NCBI RefSeq assembly: GCF_000974785.1
Contig: NZ_BBWV01000001.1
Location: 62,001-126,000 of the forward strand
Length of the DNA: 64,000 nt
Source of the DNA: Flavihumibacter petaseus NBRC 106054
GTDB taxonomy: Bacteria; Bacteroidota; Bacteroidia; Chitinophagales; Chitinophagaceae
Direction of reading: 5' to 3'
The notes under the pieces are model-generated. The model did no database searches. It worked only from the letters and a program-made list of their open reading frames with translations, and was not told the DNA's origin. The first letter of the stretch is position 1. The number at the start of each line of letters is the position of its first letter. This document shows, piece after piece, positions 8,684 to 17,796 of the stretch. The translations under genes were made by a program, and so were the position numbers.

Positions 8684-9066
8684 AGAAAACAAAAATCATC
8701 TATTGGATCTTTACCGGCCTGCTCGCTGCGCTCATGCTGAGTTCGGGTATCCAGAATTTTATGTACACGCAGCCAACGGAGGAATTGTTTAAACACCTCG
8801 GATATCCGGAATATGTTGCCCGCTTCCTGGGGCTGGCAAAAATCCTGGCGGGAATCGGATTGCTGATACCCGGCTATCCCAGGTTGAAAGAGTGGGTTTA
8901 CGCAGGGATCTTTTATGATCTCCTGGGTGCAGTATATTCAGGCGTTTCCATTGGCGACCCGATCGTTCAATGGTTGCCAATGCTTATATTTTTTGCCATC
9001 CTGTTCCTTTCCTACTACTACCATCACCGGCTGTTGAAGGAAAGGCTGCAGGCTCAGCGTACCTGA
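8680..9066 (+). CDS. DoxX-family membrane protein
   Basis: A 128-residue inner-membrane protein with four predicted helices: IIYWIFTGLLAALMLSSG, FLGLAKILAGIGLLIPG, VYAGIFYDLLGAVYSG and WLPMLIFFAILFLSYYY. The GLAKILAG.GLL and GIFYDLLGA motifs are typical of DoxX proteins, which are often linked to redox metabolism. It is coupled to the VOC gene by a 4-bp overlap and its 3' end overlaps the convergent AraC-type gene by 13 bp. Precise function unknown. Confidence 0.88.
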   Translation: MKKTKIIYWIFTGLLAALMLSSGIQNFMYTQPTEELFKHLGYPEYVARFLGLAKILAGIGLLIPGYPRLKEWVYAGIFYDLLGAVYSGVSIGDPIVQWLPMLIFFAILFLSYYYHHRLLKERLQAQRT

Positions 9067-10022
9067 AATTTAAGCCGGTACTCAGATGGTGTCATGCCCA
9101 CCGCTTTCCGGAAAACTTTCCGGAAAGCCTTTGCATCATTGTACCCGGCATTGAAAACGACTTCGCTCATCTGCTGGGAAGTCTGTTCCAGCAAACGCTT
9201 GGCAGCCTCCACACGGATATTCTGCAGGTATTCGATAGGCGTTACGCCGGTGACCTGCTTGAAGCGGCGCACAATATTCCTCCTGCTTGAAGGAATGTCC
9301 CTGATCAGCTCTTCTATGGTGCCGGCTTCCTGATAGTTTGTTTCAATCTTTTGCTGTGCGGTAGCGACAAGTTCATCGGTGTGATTGTGCACCGGCTCAA
9401 AGCTCCCGAAATAAGACTGATGGTGACGATCCATATCAATGGCAAAGATCTTTGCGATTTTTACAGCAACCTCCCGCCCGCAATGCCGGTTGATCAGGTG
9501 CAGCAACAGATGGAAGGTTGAAGTTGCCCCGCCGCTGGTATACAAACGGTGATCAGCAGTGACGGTTTTATCAAGGCGTAATTTTACCTGGGGGAAATGC
9601 TGTGAAAAAGACGCCCCGGCATCCACATGGGTGGTCGCCAGTCTGCCATCGAGCAATCCGGTAGCAGCCATCAGGAAGGCGCCCGTACAGAAGCACGCCA
9701 GTTCTGCGCCATCTTTGTACTGCTCCCTGAGCCAGGGCAACAGCTGACTGTTCAGGGCGAGCGACTGGCGTATGTCATGCGAGTTAAAGGAAGGCACCAT
9801 TACCAGGTCAGATTTACCGGATTCACTGATCGGGTCCACCTTATAGCCATGGAATTCTGCAGTCGTTGGGTTGCAGGCTATCTGCCCTACCAGCCGCAAC
9901 AGGAATGGCGGTTCCTCCCCCCTCTCCTGGTAAAGCCGGTTAACAGCTTCAAAAACCTCCATGATTGCTGCAATACTCAACAGCTTATAATGCTGCGTAA
10001 CCACTATGGCAACCTGTTTCAT
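9054..10022 (-). CDS. GlxA-family AraC-type transcriptional regulator
   Basis: A 322-residue regulator with an N-terminal DJ-1/PfpI-like (class I amidotransferase-like) domain and a C-terminal AraC double helix-turn-helix. The PfpI nucleophile-elbow segment reads ELACFCTGAFLMAATGLLDG, and the linker contains FSQHFPQVKL. The AraC domain (about residues 222-320) has SSRRNIVRRFKQVTGVTPIEYLQ and GYNDAKAFRKVFRKAVGMTPSEYR. ATG 10022 is chosen over TTG 10040. The sensing domain probably binds a small ligand and is unlikely to be catalytic. It resembles the neighbouring regulator at 10109-11086; both may derive from one duplication. Confidence 0.92.
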   Translation of the reverse strand: MKQVAIVVTQHYKLLSIAAIMEVFEAVNRLYQERGEEPPFLLRLVGQIACNPTTAEFHGYKVDPISESGKSDLVMVPSFNSHDIRQSLALNSQLLPWLREQYKDGAELACFCTGAFLMAATGLLDGRLATTHVDAGASFSQHFPQVKLRLDKTVTADHRLYTSGGATSTFHLLLHLINRHCGREVAVKIAKIFAIDMDRHHQSYFGSFEPVHNHTDELVATAQQKIETNYQEAGTIEELIRDIPSSRRNIVRRFKQVTGVTPIEYLQNIRVEAAKRLLEQTSQQMSEVVFNAGYNDAKAFRKVFRKAVGMTPSEYRLKFQVR

Positions 10023-10108
10023 ATCGATAGGTTTGATCAATAAACTTAGTGCATTTGAGTTACCCGCAAATTCCTGTCCATTCCTACCAATGAACGGTTA
10101 AAATCTGT

Positions 10109-11086
10109 CTACAGAATTGCTTCTTTGTTGTATTTGTTACGGTAATCTGCCGGCGAGAGTCCGGTTATTTTTTTAAAGATGGAGCGGAAAGATTTGGTAT
10201 CGGCATACCCCACTTCATACATCACTTCGCTCACATTTTTTCTTCCGTTCTCCAGGCCTTTTTTTGCCGCTTCAATTTTTACCCGCTGGATATATTCAAT
10301 GGGTGTATTGTTTGTCGCTTTCTTAAACCTCCTTTCAAAATTCCGCCGGCCTATCGCAAACCTTGTGGCCAGTTCTTCCACCGAAATTTTATCGCCCACA
10401 TTTTTTTCAATGAATTCCTGCGCAAGTCTCACGGGTTCGTCAGAATGACCTTTCTGACCATTGAACATGATGAAGGGCGACTGACTTTTTCTTTCTATTT
10501 CGATAGCGTAAACTTTGGCAGCGGTAATTGCCATCGGGCGGCCAGCCATTTTTTCTACGAGGTAGACCAGCAGGTTCCAATAGGAATTTGCACCGCCACT
10601 GGTATAGAGACCCTGCTCTTCGGTGATAATCGTATCGTCAACAAGATCGATCTCCGGGAACATGATCCTGAAATCATTGGCCGAACGCCAGTGGGTTGAA
10701 CATTTCTTTCCATTGAGAAGACCGGTTGAAGCGAGCAGGAAAGCGCCGATGCAGAGGCTTACCAGCTCAGCGCCTTTGGCATATTGCTCCCGCAACCAGG
10801 GCAGCATCTGGGCATTTTTCTGCAAAGCCTCCTGCATGTCGCCGATGAGCGCAGGAATGAAAATCAGATCCGTCCGCTCAACTTCATGAAGCAGCCGGTC
10901 TGTATGCACGGTGAATCTTCCGCCATGCAGGGCAACTGATGACGTCATGCCGACCAGTTCGATCTGGAACATGGGTTCTCTTCCGGATGCAAGCAGAAAT
11001 TCATTGACACCGGCAAACATCATGCGGGGATCATCAATGCTGGCCAGCACCGCATCCTCCGGAACGAGTATCGATATCTTTTTCAT
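10109..11086 (-). CDS. GlxA-family AraC-type transcriptional regulator (second copy)
   Basis: A 325-residue paralog of the gene downstream of it. The PfpI-like domain shows ELVSLCIGAFLLASTGLLNGKKCSTHW, followed by the AraC domain with GRRNFERRFKKATNNTPIEYIQ and GYADTKSFRSIFKKITGLSPADYR. ATG 11086 gives the usual KKISILVPEDAVLASIDDP start; the open frame to 11359 upstream has no family similarity. It diverges from a RibD-C/DHFR-like gene across 112 bp, which may be its target. Confidence 0.92.
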   Translation of the reverse strand: MKKISILVPEDAVLASIDDPRMMFAGVNEFLLASGREPMFQIELVGMTSSVALHGGRFTVHTDRLLHEVERTDLIFIPALIGDMQEALQKNAQMLPWLREQYAKGAELVSLCIGAFLLASTGLLNGKKCSTHWRSANDFRIMFPEIDLVDDTIITEEQGLYTSGGANSYWNLLVYLVEKMAGRPMAITAAKVYAIEIERKSQSPFIMFNGQKGHSDEPVRLAQEFIEKNVGDKISVEELATRFAIGRRNFERRFKKATNNTPIEYIQRVKIEAAKKGLENGRKNVSEVMYEVGYADTKSFRSIFKKITGLSPADYRNKYNKEAIL

Positions 11087-11198
11087 TGGATAAATATAAA
11101 GAATACTCAAGTTGCCAAAAACAGTACTGTCGCAACAAGCCCCCACAATTGCCGTATACACACCCTGTTCGCTCCTGCCACAGCCAATAATTTTGGTT

Positions 11199-11798
11199 AT
11201 GCGTAAGATCATTGCATCCATGAATATTACCCTGGACGGTTTTGCCGCGGGCAACAACGGAGAAATGGATTGGCATTTCAGTTGCTGGAATGAAGAAATG
11301 GAAAGGAATTTGTATGGATTTCTGCATTCCATTAATACTGGCCTGATCGGAAGAGTCACTTACGAGGCAATGTCGCATTACTGGCCGGCTGCTGAGCTGG
11401 ATCCTACGGCAACCAACAGCGAGATCGGTCTTGCGAAGCACATGAATTCTATGGAAAAAATTGTGTTCAGCGCAACGTTACGGAATCCGAAATGGTCAAA
11501 CACGCGATTGCTCAGATCAATTGAACACGAGGCGATCGATGCGCTTAAAGCTGAAAACGGCACCGATATGGTACTCATGGGAACGACACTGATTCAAAGC
11601 TTTATGCAGCTCGGACTGGTGGATGAATACCGGTTGATGATGCACCCCGTGATCCTGGGCAGTGGAATACCGCTTTTCAGCCATCACAATGGATGGCTAA
11701 ACCTTGACCTGCTTGAATCGAAAACCTTCAGCAATGGCGTACTGGCCCTGCGATTTTCGAACAAGCGGAAATATTGCCACCATGGTAGAAGTATTTAA
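11199..11798 (+). CDS. Dihydrofolate reductase-family (RibD C-terminal-like) protein
   Basis: A 199-residue protein of the RibD_C/YyaP group. The N-terminus RKIIASMNITLDGFAAG is diagnostic, followed by MDWHFS, GRVTYEAMSHYWP (NADPH-pocket region) and a C-terminal DMVLMGTTLIQSFMQLGLVDEYRLMMHPVILG segment, shown here in part. It is presumed to be an NADPH-dependent reductase; the substrate is unknown in this subfamily. ATG 11199 is chosen by the conserved start. Its last 17 bp overlap the small gene that follows. Confidence 0.9.
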   Translation: MRKIIASMNITLDGFAAGNNGEMDWHFSCWNEEMERNLYGFLHSINTGLIGRVTYEAMSHYWPAAELDPTATNSEIGLAKHMNSMEKIVFSATLRNPKWSNTRLLRSIEHEAIDALKAENGTDMVLMGTTLIQSFMQLGLVDEYRLMMHPVILGSGIPLFSHHNGWLNLDLLESKTFSNGVLALRFSNKRKYCHHGRSI

Positions 11799-11991
11799 AA
11801 CAAATGTTCAGGAAAACTTCAACGCAGAATACCTGCTGCACCACCTGAGACAAAAATTTCCTGAATGCCGGATCAATTTCGACCTCGATGATTGTGACCG
11901 TATACTGCGCCTCGAGGGTCCGTCCGTATGCTCCGTCACTGTAGCGGAACTATTGGGGATTCACGGATTTACCTGCGCAATACTCGACTAG
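11782..11991 (+). CDS. Small conserved protein, 69 residues
   Basis: ATG 11782 follows a plausible context inside the end of the DHFR-like gene. The protein (MVEVFKTNVQ..AEYLLHHL, then INFDLDDCDRILRLEG) has the beta-alpha-beta-beta-alpha rhythm of the ferredoxin-like HMA fold, but lacks the metal-binding CxxC. Its start and the INFDLDDCDRILR segment look like a recurring Bacteroidota small-protein pattern. No function is known to me. The 17-bp overlap suggests coupled translation. Confidence 0.65.
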   Translation: MVEVFKTNVQENFNAEYLLHHLRQKFPECRINFDLDDCDRILRLEGPSVCSVTVAELLGIHGFTCAILD

Positions 11992-12027
11992 GCATATGAA
12001 TTGTATTGAAGAAGGAAAGCTTCCATT

Positions 12028-12747
12028 ATGAAAAAGCTCCCTTACCTTCTGGCTGCTCTAATTATATGTGCAACAGCCTATGCCCAGGACAGCTCCTGGT
12101 CCAAAAAACATGATTGGCGCGACATGCCAATGCCCACGATCGGTTTTGGCATAAGTTTCCAGAAATTCAAAAACCTTGACAACAGGGTAGCAGGATTACC
12201 GCAATACGAAGGATTACCCGAAAGCAGTGGTACACTGCAACTCGGCTGGCTGAAACAAAAACGCAGCCTGGTTTCAGTGTTTAACATCATGGGAGGAACC
12301 AGCTTCAGCGGTGATCACCATAAAAAAAGCAGCGTGCTGCGTTACCTGGGAATTGCCGGCGATATTGGTTATGATGTGGCGAAGCAGGAAAGGATCATGT
12401 TATACCCATTTGTAGGGCTGGCGTATCAGTGGTACCAGGCTAAGTTCTATACCGATAACTCTGGTGTCGAATTTGACGATGCACTGGAGTCTCCGGCTGT
12501 ACAAAATGAGATCCGGCCTGTGAGCTTCCGCAACAGCTTCTTCAATTACCGCGCAGGCATCGGCGCCCAGTTCATTTCCCAGAAAGGCGGCACCATCGGC
12601 CTGCAGGCAACCTATACAGGGAGCTTCCAGGAAAGAGCATGGAAAGGCAATGATAACCAGACACTTGGCAATTCCCCGGAAGACCGGCTCAGTCAGTTCA
12701 GCATAGCCTTGATCCTGGGGTTCAAGCCAATGATGATGTACCATTAA
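12028..12747 (+). CDS. Putative outer-membrane beta-barrel protein
   Basis: A 239-residue exported protein with a clear signal peptide (KKLPYLLAALIICATAYAQ). The mature part has alternating hydrophobic residues and aromatic strand ends (GTLQLGWLKQKRSLVSVFNI, MLYPFVGLAYQWYQAKFYT, FNYRAGIGAQFI, TIGLQATYTGSF, FSIALILGFKP), the pattern of an 8-strand-type barrel. I recognise no specific family. It lies 36 bp downstream of the 69-residue gene and may be co-transcribed. Confidence 0.65.
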   Translation: MKKLPYLLAALIICATAYAQDSSWSKKHDWRDMPMPTIGFGISFQKFKNLDNRVAGLPQYEGLPESSGTLQLGWLKQKRSLVSVFNIMGGTSFSGDHHKKSSVLRYLGIAGDIGYDVAKQERIMLYPFVGLAYQWYQAKFYTDNSGVEFDDALESPAVQNEIRPVSFRNSFFNYRAGIGAQFISQKGGTIGLQATYTGSFQERAWKGNDNQTLGNSPEDRLSQFSIALILGFKPMMMYH

Positions 12748-12811
12748 CATTCCTTTACGTTTCGGAATTGCTAAAACCCGCTACAGGAGCAGATTCTGGC
12801 ATCATTCTCAC

Positions 12812-12819
12812 TACTTTCG
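12812..12819 (+). promoter_or_regulatory. -7-like box TACTTTCG
   Basis: One mismatch to TAnnTTTG, 16 nt before ATG 12836. If used, transcription starts near 12826, which leaves the alternative TTG 12827 without a leader and supports ATG 12836 as the start of the PAP2 gene. Confidence 0.4.
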
Positions 12820-12835
12820 CAGTGAATTGCCGCAC

Positions 12836-13636
12836 ATGAAGAGAACCCTGATTACCCTTGCCTGTTGCTGGGCTGGCATAACCTGTTGCAAAGCACAACA
12901 GGGCCCTGCCAGAAAGTATATGGGCGACACCACCCTGCCACAACATCCACCGATCAACTGGAATGCTGCGGAATTGCGTCCACGCATTCCTGCCTCGGCC
13001 TTTATTGCGCCGGGTATTTTGATTGCTTATGGGGTAACATCAACAAAAAGTGATGGCCTGCATCAGGTCAATGAAAAAATAAAAGAGGAAGTGTGGACAG
13101 AAAATCCCCACAGCAAAACCAGTATAGACAATTACCTCGTATTTGCACCCGCTGTCGCCGTATATGTTTTGAATGCCGCGGGCGTGAAAGGCAAACACAA
13201 TTTTAAAGATCGCACGATCATATACGGAATGGCCAATCTTATTTCCGCCGGCGTTTTCTGTGGTGTTAAGAGTTTCTCCAACGAGATGCGTCCTGATGGT
13301 TCAAATAATTTTTCTTTTCCTTCCGGACATACCGCAACGGCATTCGTTTCTGCTGAATTCCTTCGCCAGGAATATAAGGATGTTTCTCCCTGGTATGGTG
13401 TTGCGGGTTATGCTGCAGCAACAGCCACCGGTTACCTGCGTATGTATAACAATAAACACTGGCTGGGTGATGTTGCTGCCGGTGCCGGCGTAGGCATCCT
13501 GTCTACCCGCCTGGCTTATTGGCTATACCCTACCATCAAACGCACTTTCTACAAAAAGTCTGATGAAGTAAAAACCATCATTATGCCTACTTACCAGTCC
13601 GGCGCTGTAGGCCTCGGCCTTGTGCACCATTTCTGA
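12836..13636 (+). CDS. PAP2-family phosphatase
   Basis: A 266-residue membrane-associated phosphatase, probably acting on lipid phosphates such as undecaprenyl pyrophosphate or phosphatidate at the periplasmic face. A signal peptide-like N-terminus (KRTLITLACCWAGITCCKAQ) is followed by all three catalytic motifs: K145-x6-RP (KSFSNEMRP), Ser163-Gly-His165 (FPSGH) and the R..H208-x3-D212 motif (RMYNNKHWLGD). Substrate cannot be determined, but cell-envelope lipid recycling is a fair guess. ATG 12836 is favoured by the upstream -7-like box. Confidence 0.9.
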   Translation: MKRTLITLACCWAGITCCKAQQGPARKYMGDTTLPQHPPINWNAAELRPRIPASAFIAPGILIAYGVTSTKSDGLHQVNEKIKEEVWTENPHSKTSIDNYLVFAPAVAVYVLNAAGVKGKHNFKDRTIIYGMANLISAGVFCGVKSFSNEMRPDGSNNFSFPSGHTATAFVSAEFLRQEYKDVSPWYGVAGYAAATATGYLRMYNNKHWLGDVAAGAGVGILSTRLAYWLYPTIKRTFYKKSDEVKTIIMPTYQSGAVGLGLVHHF

Positions 13637-13642
13637 CCTTCA

Positions 13643-16063
13643 TTATTCGGTTCTAATGCTTTTTACGGGGTTCTGAGTAGCAGCCTTCCAGGTGTTGAAA
13701 GCTATCGTAACCAGCGCCACAACAAATGCAGTCAGTGCCACCAGGCCGAACAGCCACCATTCCAGCCGGATATGATAGGGAAAGGATTGCAACCATTGAT
13801 GCATCAGTATCCAGGCGACAGGAATTGCGATCAGTACCGAAAGCCCCACCAGTTTCAGAAAAGATCTTGAAACCAGCCACGAGATCTGCTCCGTACTGGC
13901 ACCCAGCACTTTTCTGATCCCGATCTCCTTCACCCGCTGCCTTGTTACCTGCATCACCATTGCCAGCAGTCCCGTACAACTCAGGATGACGGATATGATC
14001 GCTGCAAGACTAAACATCTGCGACATTGTCTTTTCCTGCTTGTACCAGTTCTCAATATTCTCCGCTACGAATGATCCCCTGAAATCTGCATCGGGTTCAA
14101 GCGCTTTCATAACCACCTGCAGCTGGTCCATAGTTGCTTTTGCCCTTTGTGCCGTAGTTTTCACAAAGCAATAATTGATATCGCTGTTTGGCTCCATAAC
14201 CAATGTAAGTGGTTGAGCTTCCTCGCGCATGGAATACAGGTGAAAGTCTTTGAAGATCCCGACAATATTCCAACGCGGCGCTGCACTATCTACCAGTATC
14301 GATGCACCGACCACGGCATCTTTACCAAACTGCTTCGCCACAGATTCCGCAATCAGCACGCTGTGATTCGTATCACTGGCATAGGACTGATCGAAATCCC
14401 GGCCGTTGATCAGGGTGATCCCTACTGTTTTGGAATAGTCGTAATCTGTCTGGGCTATATTGGTAAAAATCTGTTTGCCTTTGTAGGAGAATCCAATGGA
14501 ACTCTTCATGCTCACACCATCGCGACCGCGACCAAGGTTGATGGATGAGCCGCTGATGCTTGTTATACCCGGAAAATTCGCCAGCCGCGAACGAAGCTTA
14601 CTGATCGTCTCCCGGCCTTTTTTCCCATTCTGCAATGGCAAACTGATCAGGTATTCCTTGTTGATACCGAGGTCTGCGGCCTGAAGATGTTGAAACTGCC
14701 GGTAGATCACCAGCGTACAGCTGATCATGAGGCAGGCGATCACAAACTGAAAAACAATCAACCCATTGCGAAGCCGGTGTTTTCCATTCATTGCCAGTTT
14801 TCCCTTCAGCGTTTCCACCAGCGGAAACCGCGACATCAGCCAGCTGGGATATCCTCCCGCCAGCAAGGAAACCAGCACCAACAATCCCAGAGCACTCCCT
14901 AAAAAAAGCGGATGCATCGACATTCCCTTCATAGCAATATTGAAATTGCCCCGTGCGGCAAAATAATCCAACAGGTACTGCAGCGCGGCGAAGGAAACGA
15001 CAAAGGCAACACAACAGACCAGAAAACTTTCCGTCCAGAGCTGCCGTACCAGTTGCGATTTTCCTGCACCCAAACATTTCCGCACTCCGATCTCCTTTGC
15101 CCGTATAAAAGCCTGCGCCAGGTTGATGTTGATATAGTTAAAACACGCTATCAGGATGATCATCAATCCCACACCCAGCACTACTGCCAGTTCGGTATAG
15201 GCTACCCCATGGTCGTCTATCTGTTTGGAAAAATGCAGCTCTTCCAGGCACCGCAATTTCGTCGCATAGGTATCTCCCTGCTCGTTGGTCAGGTAGCCTT
15301 CCTGCTTCATGGACGCGTAACTTTCAGCATGTATCCGGTGATTCAGTTCACTGAGTTGCTTTTCTGCCGTACCCCGGCTGGCACCTGGTTTCAGCATCAC
15401 AAAAACCGACTGGTTCTGGTAATCCCATTTGTTTTTCTGCTGTGCATAATCCGACCTGTTCTCCACCCTTGCAAGGGCATCGAACCTTAGCGAAGACTGC
15501 ATCGGCGGATCCTTCAGTACTGCAGTCACTGTATGTTCGAGAAACACTTCCCCGTTCGACAACTGTACTTTTTTACCCAATGGATCTTCCTGTCCGAAAA
15601 CCTTTTTTGCTGCCGACTCCGTAATCGCGAGTCCGTTCAATTGCTGAAGCGAAGCTGCCAGGCTTCCCTTCACTGCCGGGAAACTGAACATAGCTGCGAA
15701 CCCGGTATCCACCAGGATCACGCCCAGGTTCGACTCATGTTCGTTGAACCGGAGATTAGAGCCACCGGGTACCCACCGGCTCATTTTTTCTACCGCATTA
15801 ATATCAGACAGGTAAACTGGTCCGGCAGGATAGCCGAACTGAACCCCGTACTCTGTTCCCGAGGGCTTGTAATATTCATTGTAAACCTGGTAGATCCTGC
15901 CTCCCTTTGCATGGAATTTGTCGAACTGTAACTGATAGATCACCGCCAGCAATACACCAAGTCCGATGGTAAATCCAAGGATAAGACCGCCTGAGTTGAT
16001 GAAAGTGTTCCATTTATTGCGAACCAGGCTTCGCCAGGCATATTTCAGGTTCCGAACCGGCAT
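13643..16063 (-). CDS. ABC transporter permease, MacB/FtsX type (orphan)
   Basis: An 806-residue inner-membrane protein with two MacB-like periplasmic domains and FtsX-type helices. The N-terminus NLKYAWRSLVRNKWNTFINSGG and two coupling-loop motifs, KEIGVRKCLGAGKSQLVRQL near the middle and KEIGIRKVLGASTEQI near the C-terminus, are characteristic. Helices include LIILIACFNYININLAQAF and LFGLVALTAFVVALVTIAF. I chose ATG 16063, where similarity to the family starts; ATG 16114 would add 17 unrelated residues. No ATPase gene is adjacent, as is common for this group in Bacteroidota. The substrate is unknown; efflux or lipoprotein handling are possibilities. Confidence 0.87.
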   Translation of the reverse strand: MPVRNLKYAWRSLVRNKWNTFINSGGLILGFTIGLGVLLAVIYQLQFDKFHAKGGRIYQVYNEYYKPSGTEYGVQFGYPAGPVYLSDINAVEKMSRWVPGGSNLRFNEHESNLGVILVDTGFAAMFSFPAVKGSLAASLQQLNGLAITESAAKKVFGQEDPLGKKVQLSNGEVFLEHTVTAVLKDPPMQSSLRFDALARVENRSDYAQQKNKWDYQNQSVFVMLKPGASRGTAEKQLSELNHRIHAESYASMKQEGYLTNEQGDTYATKLRCLEELHFSKQIDDHGVAYTELAVVLGVGLMIILIACFNYININLAQAFIRAKEIGVRKCLGAGKSQLVRQLWTESFLVCCVAFVVSFAALQYLLDYFAARGNFNIAMKGMSMHPLFLGSALGLLVLVSLLAGGYPSWLMSRFPLVETLKGKLAMNGKHRLRNGLIVFQFVIACLMISCTLVIYRQFQHLQAADLGINKEYLISLPLQNGKKGRETISKLRSRLANFPGITSISGSSINLGRGRDGVSMKSSIGFSYKGKQIFTNIAQTDYDYSKTVGITLINGRDFDQSYASDTNHSVLIAESVAKQFGKDAVVGASILVDSAAPRWNIVGIFKDFHLYSMREEAQPLTLVMEPNSDINYCFVKTTAQRAKATMDQLQVVMKALEPDADFRGSFVAENIENWYKQEKTMSQMFSLAAIISVILSCTGLLAMVMQVTRQRVKEIGIRKVLGASTEQISWLVSRSFLKLVGLSVLIAIPVAWILMHQWLQSFPYHIRLEWWLFGLVALTAFVVALVTIAFNTWKAATQNPVKSIRTE

Positions 16064-16212
16064 GGGGGATTTTTTTAAACTGTCCGCCAAGTTTGGGCCA
16101 CAATACCAACTCATTGAAAATTAATTGCTTACTTGTCACACAAACAGGATGATTGTCCGGTATTGATACGGTTACTGTCCGGTGGCGCACTGCCTTCGGC
16201 TGTTCGCAGCCG

Positions 16213-16241
16213 TAAGTTTGGCTGGCTTAGTTGTAGATTTG
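16213..16241 (+). promoter_or_regulatory. Tandem -7 boxes TAAGTTTG and TAGATTTG
   Basis: Two perfect TAnnTTTG matches, at 16213-16220 and 16234-16241, precede ATG 16264. The second is 22 nt upstream. No TTTG at 19-20 nt spacing is obvious for either, so which one is used is open. Confidence 0.45.
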
Positions 16242-16263
16242 GCCTGGCGTAGAAACTGACGAT

Positions 16264-16992
16264 ATGAAAACTTATGTGATAGGGGATATCCATGGCGCTT
16301 TGAAAGCACTGGAAGAATTGATTGACAGGATCAGTCCGGCCGCAGAAGACAGGCTCATATTTTTGGGTGACCTGGTGGATGGCTGGCCGGATTCCGCGGA
16401 AGTTGTGGCTTACTGTATTGCCCTCCAGGCCAGGCAGCCCTGTATATTTATCAAGGGAAATCACGATTCCTGGTGTGAAGGATGGCTCCAGGGTGCACAT
16501 ACCGGAGACGATTGGTTGTCACACGGTGGTGATGCCAGCATTCGCAGCTATGCCAAAGTGCGCGAAAAAGACCGCAAGAACCACCTGTATTTCCTCAACC
16601 ATATGATGCCTTATTTTGTGGACGAAGAAAACCGGTTATATATCCATGCAGGATACACCAGTCGCAATGGCCCGTCAAAAGAGACCTATGTCAGCAATTT
16701 TTATTGGGACCGCTCCCTATGGGAAATGGCGGCTTGCCTGGACAAAAACATTCCCGTTGACTCCCCATACTACCCGAAACGCCTGACCCATTTCAGGGAG
16801 ATCTTCGTCGGACACACCCCCACGCTGAACTACGGTATTACCGTTCCCATGAATGGTGGCAATGTGTGGAATGTGGATACCGGTGGTGCGTTCCAGGGCA
16901 GATTATCTGCATTGGAAGCCACCACCAAGGAGGTCATTCAGAGCAGCCCTGTGCAATCTTTGTATCCTGGTATTCAGGGACGGCTTAAATAG
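16264..16992 (+). CDS. Metallophosphoesterase (Ser/Thr phosphatase-like)
   Basis: A 242-residue calcineurin-type phosphoesterase with a two-metal active site. The motifs GDIHG (residues 7-11), GDLVDGW (about 36-42) and KGNHDSW (about 64-70), then a C-terminal HAGY and VGHTPT, are all present. This is the diadenosine-tetraphosphatase / PrpA-like subgroup of cytoplasmic phosphatases. It sits beside the Ser/Thr-kinase operon on the opposite strand, so an involvement in phosphoprotein control is possible but not shown. Confidence 0.88.
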   Translation: MKTYVIGDIHGALKALEELIDRISPAAEDRLIFLGDLVDGWPDSAEVVAYCIALQARQPCIFIKGNHDSWCEGWLQGAHTGDDWLSHGGDASIRSYAKVREKDRKNHLYFLNHMMPYFVDEENRLYIHAGYTSRNGPSKETYVSNFYWDRSLWEMAACLDKNIPVDSPYYPKRLTHFREIFVGHTPTLNYGITVPMNGGNVWNVDTGGAFQGRLSALEATTKEVIQSSPVQSLYPGIQGRLK

Positions 16993-17001
16993 CGTTGCTG
17001 A

Positions 17002-17787
17002 TCAGGGTTCGAGAAACACAAGGATGGCTTCACCTCCCAAAGCAATCTGATCGCCATCGCGCAATTCATGCGGTACGCCGGCGATATTCAGCTGTCGCAC
17101 TTTGTCGTCCTGCGTATAAACCTTCAGCTTATTGCCGCTTTCCGGTAACCCTCCCTTGTCGGGATACAAAAGGAATTTCTTGAACCGCGGGTCAAAACAG
17201 ATCATGGCATGATTGCGGCTTACCTGCAGATTCCCCCTGGCTTTTTCACTGTCGAAACCCGGTTCATCTGCAGCAACGAAAACAATATCGTTTGGATGTA
17301 CTTTACCCGACGAAAGCCGCGGTTCGCGACTCCTGCCGATATAGTATTTCAATTGCCTTGAGGGATCAAGCGGATATTCCGTCTGCTCGGTTTGTCCCAC
17401 CAATGTTCTGATTACAGCTTTGCCACCCGGCTGTCCCCAGGCCTGATTCGGCCGCACAATATCAAGCCCGAACTGGCCGTCTGATATAATATTTTCCGGA
17501 AAGGCCTCTTCAGTCACCTGCACTTCAAAAAACCATCCGGCAGACAGGTGGATATAATGATTGTGCAGATGCCGCTGCAGAATATCCTGCTGAAAATGCC
17601 CGGGCCGGTCGAGGTACAACGCTACCTGCACCAGCGACGCTGCCTGCATATCTTCGCAGCGGATATAAAGACGCAGACCATCCACTACAGCAGATTTCTC
17701 ATCTACATAAGGCTGCAGTGATTTCAGGATAAATCGCAGCACAGCATCGCGGTAGCCGGCGGCGGCGGGGATGACAGTTGATCTCAT
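17002..17787 (-). CDS. FHA-domain protein, last gene of the kinase/cell-wall operon
   Basis: A 261-residue cytoplasmic protein with a C-terminal forkhead-associated domain (about residues 147-258) that binds phosphothreonine. The domain keeps GRS (151-153), SRNHA (190-194) and DGDQIALGG (244-252), the canonical contact motifs. The N-terminal ~110 residues are a separate mixed alpha/beta domain, starting with a helix (YRDAVLRFILKSLQPYVDE), of no family I recognise. The stretch between the two core motifs carries an unusually long loop (residues 157-187). It lies 9 bp downstream of the SEDS-PBP gene and likely docks a phosphorylated member of the same operon. Confidence 0.85.
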   Translation of the reverse strand: MRSTVIPAAAGYRDAVLRFILKSLQPYVDEKSAVVDGLRLYIRCEDMQAASLVQVALYLDRPGHFQQDILQRHLHNHYIHLSAGWFFEVQVTEEAFPENIISDGQFGLDIVRPNQAWGQPGGKAVIRTLVGQTEQTEYPLDPSRQLKYYIGRSREPRLSSGKVHPNDIVFVAADEPGFDSEKARGNLQVSRNHAMICFDPRFKKFLLYPDKGGLPESGNKLKVYTQDDKVRQLNIAGVPHELRDGDQIALGGEAILVFLEP

Positions 17788-17796
17788 GACAAATGA

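Noticed and set aside
16064-16114. 17-residue N-terminal extension of the first FtsX permease
   Set aside because: ATG 16114 is possible, but similarity to the family begins at ATG 16063.
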